Origin: Bacteroidales bacterium | Lineage (GTDB): Bacteria > Bacteroidota > Bacteroidia > Bacteroidales > UBA12077 | Reading direction: 5' to 3' | Assembly (NCBI GenBank): GCA_016342685.1 | Contig: JAEINU010000001.1 | Coordinates: 372,001 to 436,000, forward strand | Length of the DNA: 64,000 nt | Part shown: piece after piece, positions 37,051 to 45,492 of the stretch | Layout: every line of letters begins with the position of its first letter | Numbering within the stretch: the stretch's first letter is position 1 | Translations under genes and position numbers: made by a program | The notes under the pieces: generated by a model | Databases searched by the model: none | What the model saw: only the letters and a program-made list of their open reading frames with translations | Told to the model about the DNA's origin: nothing

Positions 37051-37058
37051 CAAATATA
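37051..37058 (-). promoter_or_regulatory. Putative promoter of the HEPN cassette
   Basis: Minus-strand TATATTTG (TAnnTTTG) 77 bases before the 155-aa gene, in a 220-base gene-free, very AT-rich gap. Further upstream the repeated GTGTCAAAA/GTCAAAAA tracts (37116-37140) may be an operator. Confidence 0.4.
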
Positions 37059-37194
37059 AATTATATATTTATAAAGTTATGAAATTTTACAACACTTTGC
37101 CAAGGAATTAACTAAAAATTGTCAAAAAAAGTGTCAAAATGTGTACAAATATGTTAAAAAACACTTGACTTTTTCAAATATTGTTATCAGATGT

Positions 37195-37737
37195 CTACCA
37201 TTCATCATCAGATTCGGGAATTTTATTCATGGCATCTTTTAATCCTGGTATTAAATTATAAGCTTCTCCTTCTGAGATTTTTTTCATGTGTTCCCATTGT
37301 TTTTGACACCAGTTTTTCATTTGACCTTTTAGTTTGGGAGCAATTGTTTCGGTTGTTATCAAACCAAAATTAACTGCATTGTATTGGGTATCGGTTCCGG
37401 AATGTACAAAGTTGGAGAATTGGTACTTATATCGTCCATCTTTTACTTTAATAGTTAGTATATAACTGATGTAACCGGATACTGGAACCGAACCTACTAA
37501 TACCGGACTTGAATAATTTGTTATGGCTTTAACCTGAATTTCGCCTTCTTCACGATTTTCGTATTGAATAACTTCATTTGCATCAACAAAAGTACGTATT
37601 AACCAATCTTTTGCATTTTTATAGAGATCATCGGCAGAAATTCCTTCGCTTTGAACAACTTCTTCAATAATGAAAGGCTCTTGTGAATATGAACCAAGGC
37701 ACAGAAGGGTGAGTGCTACAATAATAACATATTTCAT
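37195..37737 (-). CDS. Secreted DUF4468 protein
   Basis: 180 aa from MKYVIIVALTLLCLGSYSQ, an excellent signal peptide; an upstream in-frame start would place 32 odd residues before it. The mature part (ADDLYKNAKDWLIRTFVDA, SYILTIKVKDGRYKYQF) matches DUF4468, a TBP-like-fold family common in Bacteroidota genomes, not virions. It lies after a strong terminator and so is expressed separately: a probable cargo gene. Confidence 0.75.
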   Translation of the reverse strand: MKYVIIVALTLLCLGSYSQEPFIIEEVVQSEGISADDLYKNAKDWLIRTFVDANEVIQYENREEGEIQVKAITNYSSPVLVGSVPVSGYISYILTIKVKDGRYKYQFSNFVHSGTDTQYNAVNFGLITTETIAPKLKGQMKNWCQKQWEHMKKISEGEAYNLIPGLKDAMNKIPESDDEW

Positions 37738-37788
37738 GTTTTTTCTATTAGGGTTAAGGAGATTAAAGGTAATAAAATTATTTAAGAT

Positions 37789-37811
37789 GCAAAAAGCCCC
37801 TTTCGGGGCTA
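37789..37811 (-). terminator. Strong terminator inside the late operon
   Basis: Minus strand AGCCCC-GAA-AGGGGCTTTTTG after the 185-aa gene; it would separate the head/connector genes from the cargo genes. Confidence 0.85.
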
Positions 37812-37860
37812 AAACAGAGAATGAATACAACAAATATAGAAAGGAGAAAAGAATATAAGT

Positions 37861-38418
37861 TTAAAATAAGTTTTCTTTTTTATGGAAAAAGATGGTCCAT
37901 CCGAGTTTACTAAAAAACTCATTGGGATCCACCGGAACAATATCGCTTGGATTTGTAAAGTATCTGGTTAAAGCGCATCGGTTTTCTTTATCGTCGAGCT
38001 TTATTTGTGTAATTATATTAGTAAGGCTTGCAAGAGTTTGATTCATTAAAACCGCTTGTTCCATTGCATCCTTATTCTGAGTGCTATAATTATGTGCCAC
38101 TGTTAAGGCAAGTGCAATGCCATTACTTGTAATGTCGTGCTGTTCGTCAACTTTAACATTTACCTGCCCATAATCTAAAAATAGAAACATATTTTTCGTG
38201 TTCTGGATCTTCTCAAAAACAACTTTTTCATCCATGCCAAATACAAAATCTTGAATTTCGGGAAAAAGGGAATGTTCCGGAAGATTGTCAATGCTTGTTT
38301 TTAGTTCGACATAACCAGGAATAGAACTGTTTGTATTCTTGAAGTTCTTTTTAACACCCTCGATGTTCGGGAATTTGGCAAAATAAGTTAATATGTCGAT
38401 AATTAGGTTCGTTGTCAT
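37861..38418 (-). CDS. Phage structural protein, probable tail completion
   Basis: 185 aa. Follows connector genes, in the place of neck or tail-terminator proteins. Contains MFLFLDYGQVNVKVDEQHDI and ALALTVAHNYS. No motif ties it to a named family; role from gene order. Confidence 0.5.
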   Translation of the reverse strand: MTTNLIIDILTYFAKFPNIEGVKKNFKNTNSSIPGYVELKTSIDNLPEHSLFPEIQDFVFGMDEKVVFEKIQNTKNMFLFLDYGQVNVKVDEQHDITSNGIALALTVAHNYSTQNKDAMEQAVLMNQTLASLTNIITQIKLDDKENRCALTRYFTNPSDIVPVDPNEFFSKLGWTIFFHKKENLF

Positions 38419-38421
38419 GGC

Positions 38422-39318
38422 TTATGATAATTGATTAATAATTTCGAATGGTATTCCTCTATCTTTTGCAATGTCGAAAGGTTTTTTTCCTGCCGCAATT
38501 GCATTCTGTATGCTGTCTTTAAGTTCTTTGAGCAATGCTTCGAGATACTTTGTAAAAAGCATGTTGCCAATTTCTTTCTCGGATCCGTAACCCGACTTAA
38601 TTAAGGAATACACCGTTTCGCTTAAACCTAATGATATTTTATCATCAGAACTATTGTCTTTTTTGTGCTTACGGAAAAGTATTCCTAAATGCGTACGTGT
38701 TGTGATGAGATGGAGAAGAGCTCGGAAAAATGTGTAAACACCATATTTTATATTGAAATCGAGTTTAACCAGTTTCTCTCCTTGCTTCTGCGCTTCAAAA
38801 GTGGTGTATCCGTTCTTGTAGTTGCCATATAAAACAGCAACAAGCATATTAAGAGCTTCAGTATTTTGAGTTTGCAAATACAAATTGTAATACTCCTGGG
38901 CATCGATAAACGGTTTCGCCTTTAGGTTGGTTCGTACATCACCCAAATCAGACAAATAGAATTCGGGACCGGTATATTTTTTATGATTAAAACGAAACTC
39001 CGGCAGGAGATTCTTTGTAAAATTGATGTTAAATTCGGTTCGACCTTTCTCGTTCTTTCGAAAGAAAAAATCTATTTGCTGCGATAACATATAGATGTTA
39101 CTGTTTATTTCTTCTCGAACTTCGGGTGACCTTAATCGGGATGGTTTATAACCGGCAATAAACATTAAATACATTTCCTGGAATTCGTCGATATCGAATT
39201 TGCCCATACTAGCAAACGCCAACAATTTTACAACAAAAAGATACTCTTTAGGAGTGAGCTCTTCCCATTTATCCTTAATATAGATTGTTTTGGATCCAGG
39301 TGATTTAATTTCCATCAT
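38422..39318 (-). CDS. Phage protein, unknown (neck region)
   Basis: 298 aa, mostly helical (WEELTPKEYLFVVKLLAFAS). Start overlaps the previous gene's stop (ATGATG/TGA), typical translational coupling. No domain recognised. Confidence 0.5.
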   Translation of the reverse strand: MMEIKSPGSKTIYIKDKWEELTPKEYLFVVKLLAFASMGKFDIDEFQEMYLMFIAGYKPSRLRSPEVREEINSNIYMLSQQIDFFFRKNEKGRTEFNINFTKNLLPEFRFNHKKYTGPEFYLSDLGDVRTNLKAKPFIDAQEYYNLYLQTQNTEALNMLVAVLYGNYKNGYTTFEAQKQGEKLVKLDFNIKYGVYTFFRALLHLITTRTHLGILFRKHKKDNSSDDKISLGLSETVYSLIKSGYGSEKEIGNMLFTKYLEALLKELKDSIQNAIAAGKKPFDIAKDRGIPFEIINQLS

Positions 39319-40484
39319 AATATACTGCAGAATTTATCGTCTTGGGTTAATTCGGTTATTCCTTCATCAGCAATTGGTGTTGGAACTTCAACATCGTCTG
39401 GTTCTTCAATGCGAGTGAGTGTGTTGAGATGGCGATCTAATTTATCCAAATATTCTTCGGCTTTTATAGCTATAGGAGTTAAAACTTGCTTTTTAATTGT
39501 ATCGTGAGTTTTTTCTTTGTTACGTTTGTTAAACTCATTATCGAGATCGGTTCGAATTGAACGGGGAAGTTCATAATAATCAAATTGTTGAATTGCCAAA
39601 ACAATTACATTGTATGCGATTGCTCTTTTAATCTTTCTTATTGTTTCCTGATTTTTAGTCGAAATATTATTGTGTTGAATCTCTTTTTTAAGTGATTCGA
39701 TATTTGCTAATCTCGGAGATATATCATCTTCGATAACCTGAAGTATTAAATGCCGGGCTTTGACAAAGAAGTAAGCAGACTTATCAATACCAAAGCTTTT
39801 TTGAAAGTCTTTATAATCGTTAAATATTAAGTTCTTAGTTTCTTTGTATTGTTCACTTTCTGTCCATTGATAAAATATTACTGCAGTTGCAGGAACTAAT
39901 GCATCCCATTTGGCTAAATCTGTGGTAAAATCTACAGAGGAAGTATGTTCTTCGTTACATTGGTAATAATGAGTTTCGTTTAGAACAATTTGGCCGACTG
40001 TGTAAATAGTTCCTTTGGTCCATTCAGTATATTGAGTTGCTTCCTTATTCAGAAATTCAATTAATGTGTTAATACTTTCCCATGCGGTTGAAATCAGATC
40101 GTTTTTGGCTTCATCAGTCAGGTATTTATAAGCAGTAGTTTCGTCGTTACTCTTCTTTACAGTAACACCCGAATTTCCTACACGAATAATTAACCAAATA
40201 AAATGGCGATACATGCCAAAATGAACTAAAGGATCCTGAATATATTTTACTAATTTATCCAGGCGAATAAATGTTTCGTTTTGTTGATCGTCTACTTTGT
40301 AATTATCGGAATTATAATGATTAATCATTAAATCCCAAATATCTTGACCAACCACATCGATAATATCGGATTTTGCCTTTTTTATCGACGATGAAATGTT
40401 ATCGAATTCGAAATCAACATTAATCCCCGACATTAAGGGCTTAATTTCTGTTGCTACATCTTTAAAAGGGATTTCGTATGTCAT
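39315..40484 (-). CDS. Head-tail connector-like protein with a carbohydrate-binding-like insert
   Basis: 389 aa. The N-terminal (MTYEIPFKDVATEIKPLMSG) and C-terminal helices resemble a DUF6712-like connector of Bacteroidota phages. Between about 175 and 215 sits a short aromatic module YTVGQIVLNETHYYQCNEEH plus LAKWDAL, the pattern of chitinase-type CBM5/12 and of decoration modules in phage proteins. Coupled to the gene downstream. Confidence 0.55.
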   Translation of the reverse strand: MTYEIPFKDVATEIKPLMSGINVDFEFDNISSSIKKAKSDIIDVVGQDIWDLMINHYNSDNYKVDDQQNETFIRLDKLVKYIQDPLVHFGMYRHFIWLIIRVGNSGVTVKKSNDETTAYKYLTDEAKNDLISTAWESINTLIEFLNKEATQYTEWTKGTIYTVGQIVLNETHYYQCNEEHTSSVDFTTDLAKWDALVPATAVIFYQWTESEQYKETKNLIFNDYKDFQKSFGIDKSAYFFVKARHLILQVIEDDISPRLANIESLKKEIQHNNISTKNQETIRKIKRAIAYNVIVLAIQQFDYYELPRSIRTDLDNEFNKRNKEKTHDTIKKQVLTPIAIKAEEYLDKLDRHLNTLTRIEEPDDVEVPTPIADEGITELTQDDKFCSIL

Positions 40485-40490
40485 AACAAT

Positions 40491-41978
40491 TTATTTTGTT
40501 GCGGTTTGAGTTAATCGTTCACTGGGTTTAGTTTCTTCCTGTTTTGCAGGAGCATGTTGGTAGAAACCAAGCTTAATTCCTTCTGCAGCTTCTTTCGGGA
40601 AGTTTAAGCGAATTGCAAGATTGATGTCGTACGTACAGATATATTCAGGAATTCCAAGAGAGTTAATATAAATAAGATAATTATATAAAACATCGGATCC
40701 AGATTTGCTGATTATTCCATCTTTTGAGATATTAGAAATAGAAGCATCGATTCCTTTACCAGATAAAATCACTTGATCAGCTCTTTCATCAAATTTTATT
40801 ACACTGTCTACAAATTCTTTATATTTTGTAGGCATTTCCTTAAATTCCCATTCTTCAGGACCGTTCTCATTTAAAAATCGTATAGAAGAAAACAATTTCC
40901 CTTGGTTTTTACCTTCTCCGGACATTAATTCAGTTATCTTTTTAAGCTCGTTATTTATGAGCTCGTTAACCATTGTTTCTCGAAATTCTGTTCCTATTTC
41001 TTTTACTCCCAAATATTCCGTTACCAATGCTTTACTAGCTTCTTTAAGCTCTCTATTATGTTTGCAGATATCCATTAGAATCTGTCTTTTCTTTTCTACC
41101 CATGAGTAAGGAATTAAAACATGAATTTGAGAGTTAAGTGAGTTTTTAAAATAGCTGTTTATATATTTAGGATTTAAATTTGATCCAATTAACCATTCTT
41201 TTAAACCATAATACCATACAGGATATGAGTATAAATCTTCACCAAAAGAACTATTACATACATAGTTCATTGCAACTGAATGCGCAAAAGGCTTTGATTC
41301 ATCAAGGCGATTATAAATTTTAAAGGTTTTGCCTTGTGGATACAACCAATCGCCTACAAGAAACTTATTGAATTCGTCTTCTTCAGGTAAATAGGAATAG
41401 TCTTTGTTTAGTGTTGCAAATCGGGCTCTTTTAACTGGGGTGTGTTCTAATCCACGAACGGGGAGTTTTCCATTAGTTCGTCGAGATTTATTATAAACAT
41501 ATTTAGAGAAAATCCCCTCTACCCAGTAAAAATCGCGAATAACATTAAGTAAGTAAGTTCTGTAATCGTGTTTAAGGCCATTTTGTTTCCATGATTCTAA
41601 CCAGGCTTTAATCTTAGGAGCATCAATGGGCTGCCTAATAATATCTTTCCCCTCAATCTTTTCTTTATATAAGAAAGGAGTCTTCCCATGCAAGAGTTTG
41701 ATCTGCTTTTCCAGGAGTTCAGGCATCAACCTGTTATCTTTCACAATTTCTCGTAGTTCAATAGGGAAGTTATTATGCTCTTTCCCATAAGGTAGAATCC
41801 TATATCCCTGTACTTCGAAAGTGTGGTTATCCCTAAGATTAAGAAATGTTTTACTACTCTTTAACATCTCCAAACGTTCTTCTTCCATAGTTAGGGCGGC
41901 ACCTTTAACTTCATAAGTCATTACACCTATATCTGTACCTGCAACCTTAGGGCTGCGAATATCATTGCTCTGTATCAT
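40491..41978 (-). CDS. Portal protein
   Basis: 495 aa. Lies two genes after the large terminase, is mixed alpha/beta with a long helix (VEKKRQILMDICKHNRELKE) and a region like portal wing/stem; internal GEDLYSYPVWYYGLKEWLIG and SGKGIDASISNISKDGI fit portal relatives. Portals form the dodecameric DNA-entry ring. Assigned by size, composition and order. The start overlaps the preceding gene. Confidence 0.7.
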   Translation of the reverse strand: MIQSNDIRSPKVAGTDIGVMTYEVKGAALTMEEERLEMLKSSKTFLNLRDNHTFEVQGYRILPYGKEHNNFPIELREIVKDNRLMPELLEKQIKLLHGKTPFLYKEKIEGKDIIRQPIDAPKIKAWLESWKQNGLKHDYRTYLLNVIRDFYWVEGIFSKYVYNKSRRTNGKLPVRGLEHTPVKRARFATLNKDYSYLPEEDEFNKFLVGDWLYPQGKTFKIYNRLDESKPFAHSVAMNYVCNSSFGEDLYSYPVWYYGLKEWLIGSNLNPKYINSYFKNSLNSQIHVLIPYSWVEKKRQILMDICKHNRELKEASKALVTEYLGVKEIGTEFRETMVNELINNELKKITELMSGEGKNQGKLFSSIRFLNENGPEEWEFKEMPTKYKEFVDSVIKFDERADQVILSGKGIDASISNISKDGIISKSGSDVLYNYLIYINSLGIPEYICTYDINLAIRLNFPKEAAEGIKLGFYQHAPAKQEETKPSERLTQTATK

Positions 41979-42285
41979 TGTCGAACCAGTTTACTTTTAT
42001 TAGTGTATAGTTAGGAGGAAAGCCAACAAATCGGATTAGTTTCTTAAAGCACTGGCCATACTTTCTTTTATTCAGATCTTCATATGGTAAGTAATGATCA
42101 CTGTCTACATCGAACACATCTTCAGGTAGTGATTGTCGTAACCTACAGCTTTCAACGGTTCTTTTGCCTTTAGTCTTCTCTCGCTTTCTATCATAAGTAA
42201 GATGCACCAACGTAAAGGATGTATCAGGGATCTTGCTAAGAGTTCGCATTTGTTGTACAGCTTCCGTTCCGCTTATTGTTTCCAT
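41962..42285 (-). CDS. Small phage protein between terminase and portal
   Basis: 107 aa from METISGTEAVQQM; a start 15 bases upstream is possible. Contains a basic stretch YDRKREKTKGKRTVESCRLR and VDSDHYLPYEDLN. Ends inside the portal start (17-base overlap). Unknown function. Confidence 0.5.
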   Translation of the reverse strand: METISGTEAVQQMRTLSKIPDTSFTLVHLTYDRKREKTKGKRTVESCRLRQSLPEDVFDVDSDHYLPYEDLNKRKYGQCFKKLIRFVGFPPNYTLIKVNWFDNDTEQ

Positions 42286-42317
42286 ATAACAAAAATGCAT
42301 AATGAAAATAGCTGATT

Positions 42318-42343
42318 AAAGGACAAAGGGTATTGCATTACAA
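42318..42343 (-). promoter_or_regulatory. TGTCCTTT element next to TTGTAATGCAA
   Basis: Minus strand reads TTGTAATGCAATACCC then TTTGTCCTTTAA, 33 bases before the METISG start. Both phage intergenic motifs are adjacent here. Confidence 0.4.
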
Positions 42344-42384
42344 TGGATGTGGTTGTTTAATAATAGAATTAAATTGATTTTAAT

Positions 42385-42456
42385 TTAACAATAAGGTCTG
42401 TGTGCTTGTGGTGGGTAGTAGGTGGTCTCAATAGCAATGACGTCGTGCCCTGTCAT
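42385..42456 (-). CDS. Possible 23-aa peptide
   Basis: ATG ACA GGG...TAA gives MTGHDVIAIETTYYPPQAH, then RPYC. The frame is open further upstream, so it may be a fragment. It lies in the 355-base gap between large terminase and the 107-aa gene; composition looks protein-like, but no start context supports it. Confidence 0.2.
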   Translation of the reverse strand: MTGHDVIAIETTYYPPQAHRPYC

Positions 42457-42544
42457 ATTTCCATAGATTTTCACAATGACTGCACTACAAAATGAAAACT
42501 CAGCGGATCGTTAAAGAGAGAGACAAAAAGAAATTTAAAAGTGA

Positions 42545-42623
42545 CTTCTAAAAGCCAATACTTTGTAAATCAATGACATCAATAGTTTTAGAAGAACAAA
42601 AGGGGCAATTTAGCCCTTTGTTC
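42545..42623. terminator. Two consecutive hairpins after the large terminase
   Basis: CTTCTAAAA/TTTTAGAAG (42545-42553 with 42586-42594), then AACAAAAGGGGC/GCCCTTTGTT (42595-42623). The second, read on the minus strand with its CTTTTGTTCTT tail, is a plausible terminator after the terminase; the remainder of the gap shows only the possible 23-aa frame and intergenic motifs. Confidence 0.6.
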
Positions 42624-42655
42624 AAGTAAAAATTAATAGAAAAGAGAGCAAAATC

Positions 42656-44359
42656 TTATGCCGTTTGAGGATCGTAATCAGGATATTCAGGTTTGCTAGA
42701 CGGAAGCACATTTTCAAACTCACCAAATATTAAATACATAAGAGCCGTTGCGAGTTGTGGTGATCTTCGTGCCTGGTGTTCGTGCTTGAGTGTTTTTTCT
42801 GTGGTTTTATCGAGTTCGATAGCACCACCGGTTCTTTTAACTGGGGAACTGTAGATTGAAGATATTAATTCTTCACACTGATTATCATCTATTAAGAATT
42901 TGTAAAGCTCTTTATCACGTTCTCCAAATAAAATGTTGAGTAATCTGAAATGCTCTGAAAAGTAAATGGTTCGTTTTCCAAGTGATTTTAATATGACTTT
43001 CCATCCGTAACGTTCCAGTTCACGTTTTAGGATCTTGGCATCGGTATCGTTGGCATCTCCATAACGACCATCTTTGTAAATCTTTTTATTACCGGCACGA
43101 TCGTAATGTAAGTAAATTACTTTTTCTTTGTGGTCCTTGAAGAAATCTGCGAACTCTTTTGCTAGTTCTGCATGTTGTTTTGGACTCCATACATAAAAGT
43201 TCTTTAATAAACGAAATTCTCTTTTATCAGTTTTCTTTTGGCCAACAACAGCACTCATAAAATCGCCTGGATCAAATCCCCAATACAATGGTTTTTTTGA
43301 ATTACAATATTTAAGATCCTTAGATGTTATTTGAAAAGTATCTGTTAAATCGTACTTCTGAATAAAATCATATTTGTAAGAATCCCGGAATACATTTTTA
43401 TCTGTGAAGTTACCAAAGAACATATTCGGAACTTTCTTTTGTCTGATTGTTGCAATCGATGTTAAGAATTCATCCAAATCTAGTGTAGCAAATAAGTTTG
43501 TAAAGAAATCAAAACCTAAGATGTCCTTATTTACAAACGAAGAAGCACGGGCATAGTATGTTTGACCTTTGCGCATTGAATATATTATTTTGGTCCACCG
43601 GGTAATAATTTTATGGTTTTTAGAAAGATCTTTTCCTTTTAGTATTTCTAATCTTGCATTGTTAATATGAAGAGCTGCATTTACAATTTCAGCAATACGC
43701 TCTTTGTTCATATTTTTTTCATATTCAAAAAACCAATCATCTTCACCAAGATCCACACGTGCCGTATCAGAAATTCCAGTAATACCTTTGAAGTATTGAG
43801 AATGGTCGAATAAATTGTCTTTACCTCTAAGTGTTGGAAAAACCCTTGATCTAAGTTTTCTTCCATCAATATGTTTCATTTCTTCTGCTATTACATGTGC
43901 TGCATTCGTTCCAGCAGCACTTTCAGGGCGATCTGCAGAAACTAATTGAAATGCGGTTCCCCAACAAAAAGAAATAGTATGTTTGGGATAAACAACGGGA
44001 GCAATGGGTTCTATGAAGTGTTTTGGTAAATCTTTTTGTCCAACAACATAATGTATCCCTTCGGTTAACATTGGTCGGCCATTAGGTTGCAAGGAACGGT
44101 AATAACCAAGCATGTTTGGAACAATGTTTTGCATTAAGCTTACATAAGTAGGTCCTGCCAAAACTACGGTTGAACGTGGCATATCGTGTGCAACTCGAAT
44201 AGATCTTGGTCCAAGTATTCCTTCGGTTTTCCCACCACCACGACCAATTTCACCAAAAACGAAGGTTGTATCTACCAAGTTAACGATCAATTGTAGAGTA
44301 TTTAAATAATAATCGAAGTACTTTTTGTCTTTCTCAATCGATTTCTTCATGGTCAACAT
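42656..44359 (-). CDS. Terminase large subunit
   Basis: 567 aa. ATPase: Walker A-like GEIGRGGGKT (36-45), Walker B-like HVIAEEMKHID. Nuclease: WGFDPGDFMSAV and IYLHYDRAGNKK carrying acidic residues of the RNase H fold, and a third near the C-terminus. It packages DNA into proheads. The start overlaps the small-subunit-like gene by 26 bases. Start could also be three codons later (MKKS). Confidence 0.9.
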   Translation of the reverse strand: MLTMKKSIEKDKKYFDYYLNTLQLIVNLVDTTFVFGEIGRGGGKTEGILGPRSIRVAHDMPRSTVVLAGPTYVSLMQNIVPNMLGYYRSLQPNGRPMLTEGIHYVVGQKDLPKHFIEPIAPVVYPKHTISFCWGTAFQLVSADRPESAAGTNAAHVIAEEMKHIDGRKLRSRVFPTLRGKDNLFDHSQYFKGITGISDTARVDLGEDDWFFEYEKNMNKERIAEIVNAALHINNARLEILKGKDLSKNHKIITRWTKIIYSMRKGQTYYARASSFVNKDILGFDFFTNLFATLDLDEFLTSIATIRQKKVPNMFFGNFTDKNVFRDSYKYDFIQKYDLTDTFQITSKDLKYCNSKKPLYWGFDPGDFMSAVVGQKKTDKREFRLLKNFYVWSPKQHAELAKEFADFFKDHKEKVIYLHYDRAGNKKIYKDGRYGDANDTDAKILKRELERYGWKVILKSLGKRTIYFSEHFRLLNILFGERDKELYKFLIDDNQCEELISSIYSSPVKRTGGAIELDKTTEKTLKHEHQARRSPQLATALMYLIFGEFENVLPSSKPEYPDYDPQTA

Positions 44360-44954
44360 CTGTTATATTGGCATCTTTCTTAAGGGCTTCTTTTTCTTCT
44401 TTGTTTATTGGCATTTGTTCAATAAACTGCTCATACATACCATCGCTTGCTTTTTTGGATATTTTTCGAAGATCCTTGCGACCGAATCCTAATCCTTCAA
44501 CAGTAATGTCGGGTGTAATTAAGAATACCGGTGGAGAAAGTAATTCAAGATCTATTGCGGATTCATCTTTCTTGGTTCGATAATAATGTGCTTTATCTAA
44601 GGCTTTAAAAGCAGTTGTATAATTACCATCTGCTATTGCAATTCGTGCAAGATCTTCTTGCTTATCGGCGTAGTAATTGTCCCAGGCTTGGTTCTTTACA
44701 TTGTTGTTTAAATGAAAATAATTGATTGCATCGTAAACACGTTGGCGAGCTGTTTGAAAAGTAATCTCGTCGGGAAATTCGGTGACTAAATCTTTTGCAA
44801 CTTTGGTAACATTACCATATAGATTATGCAATTCGGCAGCACGATCAAGATGAATAATAAATTGTTGCAATGGTAAAGCAATTGCACTTGACTCTTTTCT
44901 TTTGCGAAAATCGGCAATGATATCCGGATCCAGTTTTTCGAGTTTGTCTATCAT
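44334..44954 (-). CDS. Terminase small subunit-like protein
   Basis: 206 aa. N-terminal helices with an HTH-like part (AAELHNLYGNVTKVAKDLVT, TARQRVYDAINYF), then a helical oligomerisation part and acidic tail. Located directly before the large terminase. It probably recognises the packaging site; the upstream 105-aa gene could share the role. Confidence 0.6.
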   Translation of the reverse strand: MIDKLEKLDPDIIADFRKRKESSAIALPLQQFIIHLDRAAELHNLYGNVTKVAKDLVTEFPDEITFQTARQRVYDAINYFHLNNNVKNQAWDNYYADKQEDLARIAIADGNYTTAFKALDKAHYYRTKKDESAIDLELLSPPVFLITPDITVEGLGFGRKDLRKISKKASDGMYEQFIEQMPINKEEKEALKKDANITDVDHEEID

Positions 44955-45268
44955 TTTTGTTCTATTCCGAATAGTTCGTTTTTCATTCGTTCCATTCTTT
45001 TAAAGTGATTCTGCTTTTCTACATACTCCACTGTTTCCACATCGCCAGTTCTCATTTGCTGCATTAAAGAGTTCTCAACCTCGAACTGAGCAAAGGCTTT
45101 TCCATGCTCATATTTTTGTCGGACTACAGATCCTTTATCATTGAAGATCTCAATAAACCTGTTCAGATCTAATGGATCCAGACCGAGTACAATTGCAATT
45201 CGTTGTGGTGTGTATTCGAGTCCACCACTATTTTCAATAATTTCTAACTGATCATCATTAAATTGCAT
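44951..45268 (-). CDS. HTH protein of the packaging cluster
   Basis: 105 aa. YTPQRIAIVLGLDPLDLNRF is helix-turn-helix-like, followed by a coiled helix with KQNHFKRMERMKNELF. Overlaps the next gene by 4 bases (ATGA-type coupling). Either a true small terminase or its partner. Its ATG lies within a TTGCATTACAA motif copy. Confidence 0.55.
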   Translation of the reverse strand: MQFNDDQLEIIENSGGLEYTPQRIAIVLGLDPLDLNRFIEIFNDKGSVVRQKYEHGKAFAQFEVENSLMQQMRTGDVETVEYVEKQNHFKRMERMKNELFGIEQK

Positions 45269-45313
45269 TACAAATATCTTTTAAGCGAAATTTCAAAAAG
45301 ATTTGCATTACAC

Positions 45314-45321
45314 AAAGGACA
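45314..45321 (-). promoter_or_regulatory. TGTCCTTT element upstream of the terminase operon
   Basis: Minus-strand TGTCCTTT 46 bases before the 105-aa gene, next to TTGCATTACA at 45303-45312. Confidence 0.4.
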
Positions 45322-45346
45322 GTGCGTGTGTTTCGGTTATTTTTAC

Positions 45347-45354
45347 TATTTTTG
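45347..45354 (+). promoter_or_regulatory. Putative promoter of the 45.4-kb RNA element
   Basis: + strand TATTTTTG, a perfect TAnnTTTG, ends 3 bases before the first stem. TTTC-type sequence lies near the -33 position. Confidence 0.5.
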
Positions 45355-45357
45355 AAC

Positions 45358-45486
45358 TGTCACACATCATTCGTACCCACAAGAGTAAAAGATATTCCCG
45401 AGCGGAGCTATTTCGCAAGGGGTAGCTGCTTTTGTGGGTTTTTCTTACAGGAGATGTGTGACAACTACCGCTCGGGTCTTTTTTAG
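45358..45486 (+). ncRNA. Candidate pseudoknotted small RNA
   Basis: About 129 bases on the + strand with four stems: A TGTCACACATC/GATGTGTGACA (45358-45368 with 45453-45463, 11 bp), B ACCCACAAGAG/CTTTTGTGGGT (45375-45385 with 45429-45439, 11 bp, one G-U), D AGCTA/TAGCT (45406-45410 with 45423-45427), and C CCCGAGCGG/CCGCTCGGG (45397-45405 with 45468-45476, 9 bp). C crosses A and B, giving a pseudoknot, and is followed by TCTTTTTT. A promoter-like box sits just upstream. It has no ORF. It could also be a DNA-level packaging site, as it lies beside the terminase genes. Confidence 0.6.
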
Positions 45487-45492
45487 ATCTTC

